From positions 8,059,001 to 8,123,000 of the forward strand of contig NZ_JAPEQG010000001.1 in assembly GCF_026339735.1 (NCBI RefSeq): DNA of 64,000 bases. The letters run 5' to 3'. The translations under genes and the position numbers were made by a program. Shown piece after piece: positions 17,624-25,814 of this stretch (position 1 is its first letter; every line of letters starts with the position of its first letter). A model generated the notes under the pieces. The model saw nothing but the letters and a program-made list of their open reading frames with translations, was not told the origin of the DNA and made no database searches. The stretch comes from Streptomyces sp. NBC_01669. GTDB lineage: Bacteria; Actinomycetota; Actinomycetes; Streptomycetales; Streptomycetaceae.

Positions 17624-17898
17624 GACGGAGCCCGCGCGCGGAGCGTGGCCATCGGGCGACCGCGCCCCCGGCGGGGAAATCCCCACAACACATCGACGAG
17701 GCGGGCGACGAAGACGACGGCCGAGACGACGGCCCCGCTCAGGAGCACCACTCGCTCCGCCGTGCGCGACAGGTCGAGGCAGACGGTGGTCGCGGCGACG
17801 GCGATGAACGCGGCCGCGGCCAGAACAGCCGCGCTGACCAGGGCGAAGACGATCTCGACGGTCATCGCGTCCCGGTCTTCCTGACTTCGTCGCCCCAT
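17584..17898 (-). CDS. Small membrane protein (104 aa)
   Basis: Two hydrophobic helices (about residues 14-40 and 48-70) and a basic C-terminal tail. The start could be ATG at 17898, or ATG at 17865 (MTVEIVFAL), which has GGAAG upstream. Its last 40 bases overlap the end of the response regulator gene on the other strand. No family recognised. Confidence 0.6.
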   Translation of the reverse strand: MGRRSQEDRDAMTVEIVFALVSAAVLAAAAFIAVAATTVCLDLSRTAERVVLLSGAVVSAVVFVARLVDVLWGFPRRGRGRPMATLRARAPSQPSQPGRTRPDS

Positions 17899-18001
17899 GT
17901 CCGAAGTGTCACAGGGGCGGTGGGCCGCGGGCAAGGATGCCGCGCCGCCCACCGCCCCGTCCCCCCGCGCCGGTTGGTCATCGGGGCAGCGGACCGGCCG
18001 G

Positions 18002-19489
18002 TCAGTCCCGGACCGCCACCTTCTCGGCGGCTGCCGCCCGGTCGCCGGCGGACGAGGCGACCAGCACCGTGTGCTGAGCGGGCCGGCTGCGGCGCAGGCC
18101 GGTCAGGGTGATCAGCAGTCCGATGAACGCGATCACCGTCACCACCAGCAGGCCGGGACGGTAGCTGTCGAGGACCGCCTGGGGAGAGCCGTCGCCGCTG
18201 CCGTGCGCCGTGATCACCGCGGTGACGACGGCCAGGAAGATCGCCCCGCCGACCTGGATCGAGGTGTTCAGCAGACCGGAGACCATGCCCTGCTCCTCGT
18301 CGTCCACTCCGTTGGTGGCCTGGATGTTGAGCGACGGGAAGGTCAGCGCGCATGCCGCCCCGAGCAGCAGCATGGACGGCAGGATGACCGCCGCGTACGA
18401 CGGGGCGAGGGTGATCCGCAGGAAGAGTGCGTAGCCCACGACGAGGAAGGTGAAACCGGCGGCGATCACGCGCGGCGTCCCGAACCGGTCCACCACATCG
18501 CCGATCTTCGTGGACGACAGTGCGACCAGCACACCGGCGGGCAGGAAGGCCAGCGCGGTCTCCAGGGCGGACCAGCCGAGGAGCGACTGCATGTACTGGG
18601 TGACCAGGAACTGGAAGCCGACATAGCTGCCGAAGAACGCTGCGGCGCCGAGCTGGGCCCTGACCTGGCTGCCGGAGCGGAGCACGCCGAGCCGGATCAG
18701 CGGATTCGCGGTACGCCGTTCGATGGTGATGAAGACGGAGAGCAGGACGGCGACGGCGAGGAACGAAAGCAGCGTGCGGGCGGACGCCCAGCCGGCCTCA
18801 GGGGCCTGCACGACGGTGAATACCAGCAGGAGCATGGAGGCCGTGCCGGTGACGGCGCCCGGGAGGTCGTACCCGCGGTGGGTGTTCTCGCGGTCGCTGT
18901 GCGGGATCAGCTTCAGACCCGCGACCAGGGCGAGCAGTGCGATGGGGACGGGCAGCAGCATGGTCCAGCGCCAGGACAGCTGGGTGAGGAGCCCCGACAG
19001 CACCAGCCCCATGGAGAAGCCGGTGGCCGCGCAGGTGGTGTAGATGGACAGGGCGCGGTTGCGCTGCGGTCCCTCCTTGAACGTCGTTGTGATGATGGAG
19101 AGTCCGGCCGGTGCGGTGAATGCGGCGCTCAGACCCTTGATGAAGCGGCTGGCGATCAGGAGCGGTCCGGAGTCGACGAATCCACCGAGCAGTGAGGCGA
19201 GGGCGAAGACACCGAGGGCGATCAGGAAGACCTGGCGTCTGCCGAGGAGGTCGGCCGCACGTCCTCCGAGGAGCAGCAGTCCGCCGTAACCGAGGATGTA
19301 GCCGCTGACGATCCACTGCAGGGTCGAGGTGGTCAGACCGAGATCGTCGGCGATGGACGGCAGAGCGACGCCGACCATGGAGACGTCGAGCGCGTCCAGG
19401 AACATCGCGGCGCAGAGCACGAGCAGGGTGCCCCACAGCCGCGGGCTCCAACGCGCATGGGAATCGGGGACGTTGAGCGGAGAGGTCAT
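18002..19489 (-). CDS. MFS drug-efflux transporter, DHA2 (EmrB/QacA) type
   Basis: 495 residues with about 14 hydrophobic segments. Motif A is seen as GGRAADLLGRRQVFLIAL and motif C-like glycines as TCAATGFSMGLVLSG. LDALDVSMVGVALPSIADDL at the first helix is typical of DHA2 proton-drug antiporters. ATG at 19489 follows a GGAGAGG site. It diverges from a MarR gene with two palindromes in between, the standard arrangement of a drug pump and its repressor. Confidence 0.93.
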   Translation of the reverse strand: MTSPLNVPDSHARWSPRLWGTLLVLCAAMFLDALDVSMVGVALPSIADDLGLTTSTLQWIVSGYILGYGGLLLLGGRAADLLGRRQVFLIALGVFALASLLGGFVDSGPLLIASRFIKGLSAAFTAPAGLSIITTTFKEGPQRNRALSIYTTCAATGFSMGLVLSGLLTQLSWRWTMLLPVPIALLALVAGLKLIPHSDRENTHRGYDLPGAVTGTASMLLLVFTVVQAPEAGWASARTLLSFLAVAVLLSVFITIERRTANPLIRLGVLRSGSQVRAQLGAAAFFGSYVGFQFLVTQYMQSLLGWSALETALAFLPAGVLVALSSTKIGDVVDRFGTPRVIAAGFTFLVVGYALFLRITLAPSYAAVILPSMLLLGAACALTFPSLNIQATNGVDDEEQGMVSGLLNTSIQVGGAIFLAVVTAVITAHGSGDGSPQAVLDSYRPGLLVVTVIAFIGLLITLTGLRRSRPAQHTVLVASSAGDRAAAAEKVAVRD

Positions 19490-19503
19490 GGCGAGGACAG
19501 TAC

Positions 19504-19531
19504 ATGCATATGCATTGAATGCAAGTGCATT
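19504..19531. promoter_or_regulatory. Double ATGCA palindrome, probable MarR operator
   Basis: ATGCATATGCAT (19504-19515) is a perfect 12-base palindrome. AATGCA-AG-TGCATT (19518-19531) is a second palindrome with the same half-site. Both lie in the 87-base gap between the divergent MFS and MarR genes, and the composition (AT-rich in a GC-rich genome) fits a MarR dimer site controlling both directions. Confidence 0.75.
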
Positions 19532-19576
19532 TAATTCCGATGCAACAAACGCCCTCTTCTCTGCTAACGTGCGGAC

Positions 19577-19978
19577 ATGGCCGCGAACAAGCCCGAGCAC
19601 GTGCTCGTCGACGAATGGCGGGACATCCTCGCGCTGCACGCCAGGACGTTGTGCGAACTCGATCGCGAGCTGCATCGGCACGGCCTCGGCGCCAGTGACT
19701 TCGAGGTGCTCGACGTCCTCGCGGAGGGGGCGTCGGAGGACGGCGGCGCCGCCTATCGCGTGCAGGAGCTGGCGTCCCGGGTCCACCTCAGCCAGAGTGC
19801 GCTGTCGCGCCTGGTCGCGCGGCTGGAGAAGGACGATCTCGTCTGCCGCGGGATGTGCAGCGAGGACCGCCGAGGCGTCCGGGTCGAGCTGACGGCGAAG
19901 GGCCGGGCGCGCCATGCCGAGGTGAAGCCGTTGCAGCGCTCGGTGCTCGCCCGGATGCTGAACGGCGCGACCGGCTGA
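19577..19978 (+). CDS. MarR-family transcriptional regulator
   Basis: 133 residues. The winged helix reads YRVQELASRVHLSQSALSRL, then VARLEKDDLVCRGMCSEDRR and VELTAKGR, the MarR wing pattern. It probably represses itself and the divergent DHA2 pump, with the drug or a phenolic compound as inducer (inference from family and position). Confidence 0.92.
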   Translation: MAANKPEHVLVDEWRDILALHARTLCELDRELHRHGLGASDFEVLDVLAEGASEDGGAAYRVQELASRVHLSQSALSRLVARLEKDDLVCRGMCSEDRRGVRVELTAKGRARHAEVKPLQRSVLARMLNGATG

Positions 19979-20026
19979 GCGTGGTGCGGGCCACGGCGGG
20001 GCGGTCCGCGCCTGCCCGTACGCCGG

Positions 20027-20797
20027 TCAGGACCAGGTGATCCCCGAGTTCTCGCACCACAGGCGTGCGAGCCCCCGGTCGCCCGACACCGCCACCGCCG
20101 TGAGCGGCTTCCGGTTCCAGAGCGTGAGATAGAGCTCCTCGGCCGTTCCGCTCAACTCGCAGTCCCCGGAACCCTCTTCGGGTTCGCCCGCCCCCGTGGT
20201 GCGGACGGCCTGCGGCGGCTCCGCCGAGAGACGCACGGTCCATGCGGCGTCCGCGTCCGTGGCATGCACCCGCAGCGTACGCGGGACGTCGGTGCGCACC
20301 CGGCTCTTCGGGCGGGCGTGCAACCCGCGCAGCAGCTCGTCGATCCCGTCCAGCGCCAAACCCGCCGCCACCGGTGACAGGGGACCGCCGCGCGCGGACT
20401 CGGCATCCACCCGGTGAATCGTCGTCTCGTGCGCCTGCCGTCGGGCCCAGAACGCAAGCGGGGACGGTGCGGGAAGAAACGTCCAGCACTCCAGATCGGC
20501 GGGGGCGCCTGCCAACGCGGCCACCAGCCCGCCGTGCCCCTCGCGGAACCAGTCGAGCAGCGCGCCCCCGTCCAGATCGGGCTCCCCGCCGTCGGGGTGG
20601 TACGCGGTGTGGCCCTCGATGACATACGCGGTCGCCCAGCGGTGCACCATGCCGGTGTGCCGGAGCAGATCGCGTACCTGCCAGCCGGGACAGGTCGGCA
20701 CCGGTGCGCCGGGCCCCGCCTGTTCCGCCGCGGCGGCCAGCAGGTGTCCCGCGCCGGCGAGCGACCTGATGTGGTCGGCGATTCCCGTCGTCTCCAT
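20027..20797 (-). CDS. Maleylpyruvate isomerase-family mycothiol-dependent enzyme
   Basis: About 256 residues of the MDMPI/DinB-like group. The N-terminal helical bundle carries the metal histidines in VRDLLRHTGMVHRW and in AHETTIHRVDAE, which bind the divalent ion used in mycothiol-dependent isomerisation. A C-terminal sterol-carrier-like domain follows. Three ATGs nine bases apart (20815, 20806, 20797) open the frame. I chose the last because GGAGAG precedes it and homologous sequence starts there. Confidence 0.85.
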   Translation of the reverse strand: METTGIADHIRSLAGAGHLLAAAAEQAGPGAPVPTCPGWQVRDLLRHTGMVHRWATAYVIEGHTAYHPDGGEPDLDGGALLDWFREGHGGLVAALAGAPADLECWTFLPAPSPLAFWARRQAHETTIHRVDAESARGGPLSPVAAGLALDGIDELLRGLHARPKSRVRTDVPRTLRVHATDADAAWTVRLSAEPPQAVRTTGAGEPEEGSGDCELSGTAEELYLTLWNRKPLTAVAVSGDRGLARLWCENSGITWS

Positions 20798-20836
20798 GCT
20801 CTCCATGCTTTCCATGGTCGAGATTGTGACAGCGGC

Positions 20837-21205
20837 TCAGGCACCCTGGGGACGGGCGGAACGGGACCGGCCGCCACGGCGCACCAGCCGTACGAACCAG
20901 CCGAGGGCGAGCGCCTGCACCAGGACGGACACGACGAGGGCGAGATAGACGAACCAGGCCGGACCGGCGGCGTCCGCTCCCCACAGCGTGCTGCCGACGA
21001 AGAACACGAACACCGTCGGCGCCGCGAGCAGGAACAGCCACACGCCCGCGAACGACGCGTCCTCGTGCGGGACGAACAGGGTGTCCACGGCGACGAACAC
21101 CGATGTCGCCAGAACCACGCCGAGGTAGATCAGCGAGGCGGGATTGCCGAAGGTCAGTCGTGCGAGCGCGCGGAGGTGCTGCTTGTTCATGCCCGGCTTG
21201 TTCAT
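20837..21205 (-). CDS. Small integral membrane protein (SCO4225-like)
   Basis: 122 residues with three or four hydrophobic helices (SLIYLGVVLATSVFVAV, VWLFLLAAPTVFVFFVG, YLALVVSVLVQALALGW) and a basic C-terminus. ATG at 21205 has GGGGAG upstream; a second in-frame ATG lies at 21190. The NPASLIYLG opening recalls the streptomycete SCO4225 family of unknown role. That link is from memory and not certain. Confidence 0.65.
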   Translation of the reverse strand: MNKPGMNKQHLRALARLTFGNPASLIYLGVVLATSVFVAVDTLFVPHEDASFAGVWLFLLAAPTVFVFFVGSTLWGADAAGPAWFVYLALVVSVLVQALALGWFVRLVRRGGRSRSARPQGA

Positions 21206-21315
21206 GGTCTGCTCCCCGTGGACGGTTGACACTTCCATGGTGCGACCGGGGAGCGGGACCTGCCTGAGTACACCTACTCAATCGGGCATCAGTACGTGAG
21301 ACGTGCGTACGTCGA

Positions 21316-22533
21316 TCAGGCGCGGGTCACCGCATGGCGAGCCGCATAGCCCAGCACGGATGCCGCGCCCGCCAGCACCGCCACCGTCGTCAGAGCGACG
21401 GGCAGCGAGAACCAGTCGGCCAGGAACCCGATCGCGGGCGGCCCCAGCAGCATTCCGCCGTAGCCGATCGTCGACGCGACGGCCACTCCGCTCGGACCGG
21501 CCAGCTCGCCGGCCCGGCCGACGGCGACGGGGAAGATGTTGGCCAGCCCGAGACCTGCGACGGCGAAGCCGAGCAGGGCGAGCCAGGCCGTCGGGGCGAG
21601 CGAGCCGAGGAGCATGCCGGCCGCGCCGGTGGCGCCGCCCGTGACGAGCGTGCGGGTCTGCCCGAGTCGTTCCAGCAGCGCGGTGCCGGTGAGCCGGCCC
21701 GCGGTCATGGCCAGGGCGAACAGGGAGTATCCGGCTGCGGCGATGCCCGGTCGGGCATGCAGGTCCTGTTCCAGGTGGAGCGCGCTCCAGTCGGCCAGTG
21801 CGCCTTCCCCGTACGCGGTGCAGAGCGCGATCACGCCGAACAGCAGCACCACCTTGCGGGCGCGCCCGGTCATCCGGCGCGGCTGCTCGGTGCGGTCGGT
21901 CACGGATACGGTCCAGGGAGCCCGGTGCCGCAGCAGGGTCGGTCCGGCGGCGGCGGTGACGAGCAGTCCGACCCCGGTGAGGACGAAGAGATGGGTGGCG
22001 GGGGAGAGCCCGCCGGCGACCAGTCCGCCGAGGCCGGCGCCGAGCATGCCGCCGAGGCTGAACGCGGCGTGGAAGCTGGGCATCACGGGGCGCCGCAGGC
22101 CGGCGACGAGATCGACCGCTGCGCTGTTCATCGCCACGTTCATCGCACCGTACGCCGCACCGAAGACCAGCAGCACCGAACCGAGCGCGAGCGCCGAATG
22201 CGTCTGCGCGGGCAGGGCGATGGCGAGTGAGAGGAGTACTCCGCACACCACGGTCACGGGGTGGCTGCCGAATCGTCGGCAGAGCCCGCCGGCGAGCATC
22301 ATGGTGATGACCGCCCCCGCGGAGACGCCGAGCAGCGCGAGGCCGAGAGTGGAGGCGGAGGCGCCGGTCTGGTGCTTGATGGCCGGGATGCGGACCACCC
22401 AGCCGGCGAAGAGGAAACCGTCGAGGGCGAAGAACACGGTCAGTGCGGTACGGAGGCGGGCCGACGAGGGTGGGGCGGTGTCTCCGCCTGGTCCCCCCGG
22501 TAGGGCCGTCCGCAGTTTGTTTAGTTGCGGCAC
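21316..22533 (-). CDS. MFS transporter paired with a ROK regulator
   Basis: 405 residues with about 12 hydrophobic helices; FFALDGFLFAGWVVRIPAIK opens helix 1, and repeated glycine motifs follow in each half. The fold resembles the fucose-permease-like/YbjJ branch of MFS often found beside ROK regulators. GTG at 22533 is supported by a leaderless promoter (TATGCT six bases ahead). The substrate is unknown; a sugar or a drug are both possible. Confidence 0.88.
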   Translation of the reverse strand: MPQLNKLRTALPGGPGGDTAPPSSARLRTALTVFFALDGFLFAGWVVRIPAIKHQTGASASTLGLALLGVSAGAVITMMLAGGLCRRFGSHPVTVVCGVLLSLAIALPAQTHSALALGSVLLVFGAAYGAMNVAMNSAAVDLVAGLRRPVMPSFHAAFSLGGMLGAGLGGLVAGGLSPATHLFVLTGVGLLVTAAAGPTLLRHRAPWTVSVTDRTEQPRRMTGRARKVVLLFGVIALCTAYGEGALADWSALHLEQDLHARPGIAAAGYSLFALAMTAGRLTGTALLERLGQTRTLVTGGATGAAGMLLGSLAPTAWLALLGFAVAGLGLANIFPVAVGRAGELAGPSGVAVASTIGYGGMLLGPPAIGFLADWFSLPVALTTVAVLAGAASVLGYAARHAVTRA

Positions 22534-22569
22534 AAACTCAGCATAGGGGCCCACGGACAACAGACGCAA
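22514..22569 (-). promoter_or_regulatory. Leaderless promoter of the MFS gene with a XylR-like ROK operator
   Basis: On the minus strand TTGCGT (22564-22569) and TATGCT (22540-22545) are 18 bases apart, and TATGCT lies exactly six bases before the GTG start at 22533, so the transcript should begin at the start codon. AGTTTGT (22514-22520) and ACAAACT (22532-22538) form a perfect 7-base inverted repeat with an 11-base spacer spanning the start. This resembles ROK-family xyl operators built on TTAGTTTGTTT and ACAAACTAA halves. Confidence 0.65.
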
Positions 22570-22698
22570 GACGGTCTCCCGCCGGAGCGGGCAGCGGCAT
22601 CCGACCCGGCGGCGCAGGGCGGCCTCCGTGACCGAAGCCGACAGAAGTCGGCCACCGGGGCGTCGGCAGCGGCTCCGGATCATGGGAGACTCGGCCCC

Positions 22699-23913
22699 AT
22701 GAACGGCAAGGCGACCACCACCCGGACGAAGTTGGAGAGGGGCCGGAGCGCGCTCGGACCCGCGCTGGAGCTGGTCCACACCGGACGCGCGCCCACCCGC
22801 GCCGTGCTCACCTCCGAGCTCGGCGTCACCCGCGCGACCGCCGGCGCGGTCGCCGCGGAGCTGGAGGCGCTCGGCCTCATCCGCGTCGACTCGAGCCCCG
22901 GCTCCGCAGCGGGCTCACAGGGCCGCCCCTCGCACCGGCTGGCCGTCCGGGAGTCCGGTCCGGTCGCCATCGCCGCGCAGGTGCATGCCGACGGATTCCG
23001 CGCCGCGCTGGTCGGGCTCGGCGGGCGGCTCGTCGCCACCGCCCCCGGCTGTGTCACGGTCACATCGGACCCGGCACAGGTCGTGGGCGAAGTCGTCGAC
23101 GCGTGCGCCCGGTTGCTGCACGACAGCGGGCTGCGCTGCGTCGGCGCGGGACTCGCCGTCCCCTCCGCCGTGGCCGAACCGGAGGGCACCGCGCTCAACC
23201 CGCTGCACATCGCCTGGCCGGCAGGCGCCCCGGTCCGCGAGATCTTCGCCACGTGTGTACGGGAAGCAGGCATCCCCGGCCCCGCGTTCACCGGCAACGA
23301 CGTCAACCTCGCCGCGCTCGCCGAACACCGGCACGGCGCCGGCCGCGGGGCCCAGCACCTGCTCTGCGTGGCCACGGGCCACCGTGGCGTCGGCGGTGCC
23401 CTTGTCCTCGACGGCCGTCTGCACACCGGCAGTTCGGGCCTGGCCCTGGAGGTCGGCCATCTCACCGTGAACCCGGAAGGGCGCCCCTGCCACTGCGGCG
23501 GGCGCGGCTGCCTCGACGTCGAAACCGACCCGCTCGCCTTCCTGACCGCCGCCCGCCGGGAACCGGGCCCCGAGGAATCCCTGCTCAAGCAGGCGAGTGA
23601 CCTGCTGCGCACCGAGTACGAGGACGCGGCGGTTCGGAACGCGGCCGAGGAGCTCATCGACCGGCTCGGCCTCGGCCTGGCCGGCCTGGTCAACATCCTC
23701 AACCCGGACCGCATCATCCTCGGCGGGCTGCACCGTGCACTGCTCGACGCAGACCCGGAGCGACTGCGCGCGGTGGTCGCCGACCGCAGCCTCTGGGGGC
23801 GCAGCGGCAGCGTGCCGATCCTGCCGTGCACCCTCGACCACAACAGCCTCGTGGGCGCGGCGGAACTGGCTTGGCAGCCCGTCCTCGACGATCCGCTGGC
23901 CGCACTCGCCTGA
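22699..23913 (+). CDS. ROK-family transcriptional regulator
   Basis: 404 residues. An N-terminal winged helix (APTRAVLTSELGVTRATAGA) is followed by a ROK domain with LEVGHLTV (the ExGH motif) and the zinc site CHCGGRGCLD. The kinase-type DxGGT loop is not evident, so it is a regulator rather than a sugar kinase. It diverges from the MFS gene and probably binds the repeat at 22514-22538. ATG at 22699 has GGGAG ten bases upstream. Confidence 0.92.
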   Translation: MNGKATTTRTKLERGRSALGPALELVHTGRAPTRAVLTSELGVTRATAGAVAAELEALGLIRVDSSPGSAAGSQGRPSHRLAVRESGPVAIAAQVHADGFRAALVGLGGRLVATAPGCVTVTSDPAQVVGEVVDACARLLHDSGLRCVGAGLAVPSAVAEPEGTALNPLHIAWPAGAPVREIFATCVREAGIPGPAFTGNDVNLAALAEHRHGAGRGAQHLLCVATGHRGVGGALVLDGRLHTGSSGLALEVGHLTVNPEGRPCHCGGRGCLDVETDPLAFLTAARREPGPEESLLKQASDLLRTEYEDAAVRNAAEELIDRLGLGLAGLVNILNPDRIILGGLHRALLDADPERLRAVVADRSLWGRSGSVPILPCTLDHNSLVGAAELAWQPVLDDPLAALA

Positions 23914-23937
23914 ACCGGCGGGTGAGGTCCGGCGCCG

Positions 23938-24351
23938 CTACCGCGCGGGCTCGGGTACGAGGGCGAACGCCTCGATCTCCAGCAGCAGTTCGGGGCGGAA
24001 CAGCGCAGCGACCTGGACGGCGGAGCTTGCGGGCAGGCGTTCGGAGTCGATGTACGTGTCGCGTACCGTGCGGACGGCGGGCAGATGGGCGATGTCGGTC
24101 ACGTAGTAGGTGAGCTTGACGACGTCGTCGAAGGACGCACCGGCGGCCGCCAGACAACGACGCAGGTTCTCGAACACCTGCCGTGCCTGCGCGGCGGCAT
24201 CACCCGCTCCCACGACGTGGCCGTTCGCGTCGAGTGCCACCTGCCCGGACACGGCGACGAGCCGACCGGAGCCGGTGACGACGTGGGTGTACCCGACTCC
24301 CGGGGTGACGCCCTCCGGAGCCGTGATGTGTGTGAGATGCGTGTTGTCCAT
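23938..24351 (-). CDS. RidA-family protein (reactive intermediate deaminase)
   Basis: 137 residues. The RidA fold is clear: VSGQVALDANGHVVGAGDAA, then QARQVFENLRRCLAAAGASF and the C-terminal VAALFRPELLLEIEAFALV (in place of the usual arginine-containing R-P-x-A-V-E core, here RPELLLEIE). RidA proteins hydrolyse enamine/imine by-products of PLP enzymes. ATG at 24351 follows GAGG; convergent with the ROK gene. Confidence 0.9.
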   Translation of the reverse strand: MDNTHLTHITAPEGVTPGVGYTHVVTGSGRLVAVSGQVALDANGHVVGAGDAAAQARQVFENLRRCLAAAGASFDDVVKLTYYVTDIAHLPAVRTVRDTYIDSERLPASSAVQVAALFRPELLLEIEAFALVPEPAR

Positions 24352-24570
24352 GGCAGCATCCTCACCCGCAGACGAGCGTCGGCACCAGCGCATATGTGTC
24401 GGGATCAGAGGCCGCGGTCCTTGCGATGCACCTCAGCACACACGGGCCAAGGCTCATCCTTCGGCCTCAGCAACGGCCCGCCGGCTGAGCTGTCATGGAT
24501 GGAAGGGTCCCCCCGCCTCGGGTGAAGACGCGTGGTCGTCAAGGCGCGCCCACTCAACTCCGGAAATCGT

Positions 24571-24615
24571 CAGCCGGGATGGCCCGCCGGGAAATCTGGC
24601 GGGCTATCCCGGCTG
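24571..24615 (-). terminator. Strong hairpin ending the toxin/immunity locus
   Basis: CAGCCGGGAT (24571-24580) pairs with ATCCCGGCTG (24606-24615), and GCCCGCC with GGCGGGC inside, giving a stem of about 18 pairs with one G-T. It lies about 95 bases past the stop of the Imm1-like frame on the minus strand and before RidA, so it should close the immunity transcript. There is no clear U-tract, as is usual in Streptomyces. Confidence 0.7.
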
Positions 24616-24768
24616 TATCAGCAGGAGCAACTGAGAACGTAATCGACAGTCGCGTCGAAGAGATTCAGAAGATCCCGCCTCGCGCCGAGTTCAGAAACGC
24701 CGGACTTCCTACTCGCTGTCCAGGTTCTCCGAGAAGTCGGCCGCCTCGAGGAGCCCATTTCCATTGAG

Positions 24769-25152
24769 TCAGTGAGCGATCGCCTCGATGGCGAGATCCC
24801 GATCGATGAAGCACCTGGCCGAGATCTCCAGCGAGTCGTCGAAGATCACTCGCCGCAACGGACCACCGGGGTGATCGGTCGACCTGGTCACGGTCTGCCA
24901 GAAGTCCTCGTTGGTGTGGATGAGAACCCAATCGTCCAGCGACACACCGATGTTCAGCGAGTCCTCGGGAATGTCCTTCCCTCTCCAGAGGGAGAGCCCT
25001 GGAAAGTCTTCCACTCCCGCTTCCCGATAAAGTTCGAGAGCCTTCTCCGCGGCCGCTACTACCTGCCCGACCTGAGATACTTCCAGCCCGGTCTCTCGGT
25101 TTGTGGTCGGATGCCAGAACCTGAGATAGTGCTCCGCAGTCACACCTTCCAT
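24769..25152 (-). CDS. Imm1-like immunity protein, probably shortened by an in-frame TGA
   Basis: 127 residues. Acidic, with a central beta pattern (LNIGVSLDDWVLIHTNED) and a C-terminal FIDRDLAIEAIAH, which resembles the Imm1 immunity family, where a similar A-x2-A-x3-W helix ends the domain. The stop at 24769-24771 is TGA where homologous patterns expect Trp (TGG). Reading on in the same frame gives LNGNGLLEAADFSENLDSE and a TAG at 24709, a natural-looking end. ATG at 25152 overlaps the last codons of the SCP1.201-like toxin relic, as for a coupled toxin/immunity pair. GC content is well below the genome average. Confidence 0.65.
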   Translation of the reverse strand: MEGVTAEHYLRFWHPTTNRETGLEVSQVGQVVAAAEKALELYREAGVEDFPGLSLWRGKDIPEDSLNIGVSLDDWVLIHTNEDFWQTVTRSTDHPGGPLRRVIFDDSLEISARCFIDRDLAIEAIAH

Positions 25153-25560
25153 CCTCTTACTCCTTCGGTGAATTCCCAGGTCGACGTGGTTCCGTTGTCC
25201 GGGAAATTGACTCTGAGTGTAGCTTCGTTGGGTAGCAGCTTGTGGAGCATGTGCCTACGGAAGCCGGCGGCCGCGCAGGGGCCCCCTCGTAGTTGATGTA
25301 GAGGTCCGCATCGCTGATGCCTATTTTCTGCATGATTCCTGCAGCGTGCCCCTCAACGTGTCTCGTTGCGTACGTCCTACCTGATCCGGGTCCCCCCGGA
25401 AAATTGTCGCCTTCGTGGAACCATCGCCCCGGGCCCGGGATCTGACTCCTCAGCGGGACGTCCGCTGTCTCCGCCCGGAGTCGGCGGGTCCGCTGCGCTC
25501 AGTAGCCATATCGCCTGCTGGCGAGCGCCAATCGGTTGCCCATGTACGGGTCCGTGGCGA
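25145..25560 (-). pseudogene. SCP1.201/DddA-like cytidine deaminase toxin domain, decayed
   Basis: On the minus strand the segment reads TYATRHVEGHAAGIMQKIG, then ISDADLYINYEG, and, one frame over, PCAAAGFRRHMLHKLLPNEA and TLRVNFPDNG. This is the order of the SCP1.201-like deaminase toxin family, which includes DddA: a catalytic HVE, then PC and a second cysteine, then LLP-x-G/E-x-TL. One base missing in the C run at 25282-25286 joins the frames. An in-frame TGA (25499-25501) and Phe in place of the second zinc cysteine suggest true loss of function. Its end overlaps the Imm1-like gene. Confidence 0.65.
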
Positions 25561-25668
25561 GGCCATCTCGTCCAGCGCGCCACAAGCTCATCGAGCGCCA
25601 ACTCGGCGTCGCCAGCAGTGTTGGCTGCTGCAGAGATCACAAGTGCCACCGCGGGAACGGAATGTAAC

Positions 25669-25706
25669 AGGCGGTGCTGCCGGACCAACGCCCGGCAGCA
25701 CCGCCT
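25669..25706 (-). terminator. Perfect 15-base-pair hairpin
   Basis: AGGCGGTGCTGCCGG (25669-25683) and its exact complement (25692-25706) flank an 8-base loop. On the minus strand it follows the 25815 gene stop by about 110 bases. It separates the three-gene immunity run from the older SCP1.201/Imm1 module and is probably a transcription terminator. Confidence 0.7.
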
Positions 25707-25814
25707 TGATCCATTTCGCCGCGGCCAGAGGCCTATTCGCTGCAAGATCCCACAGCTACTGCAGGGTCGTCAGCTGCCCCTGAGCACACCGGAATCGGGT
25801 GCTTGCTTGAGAAC

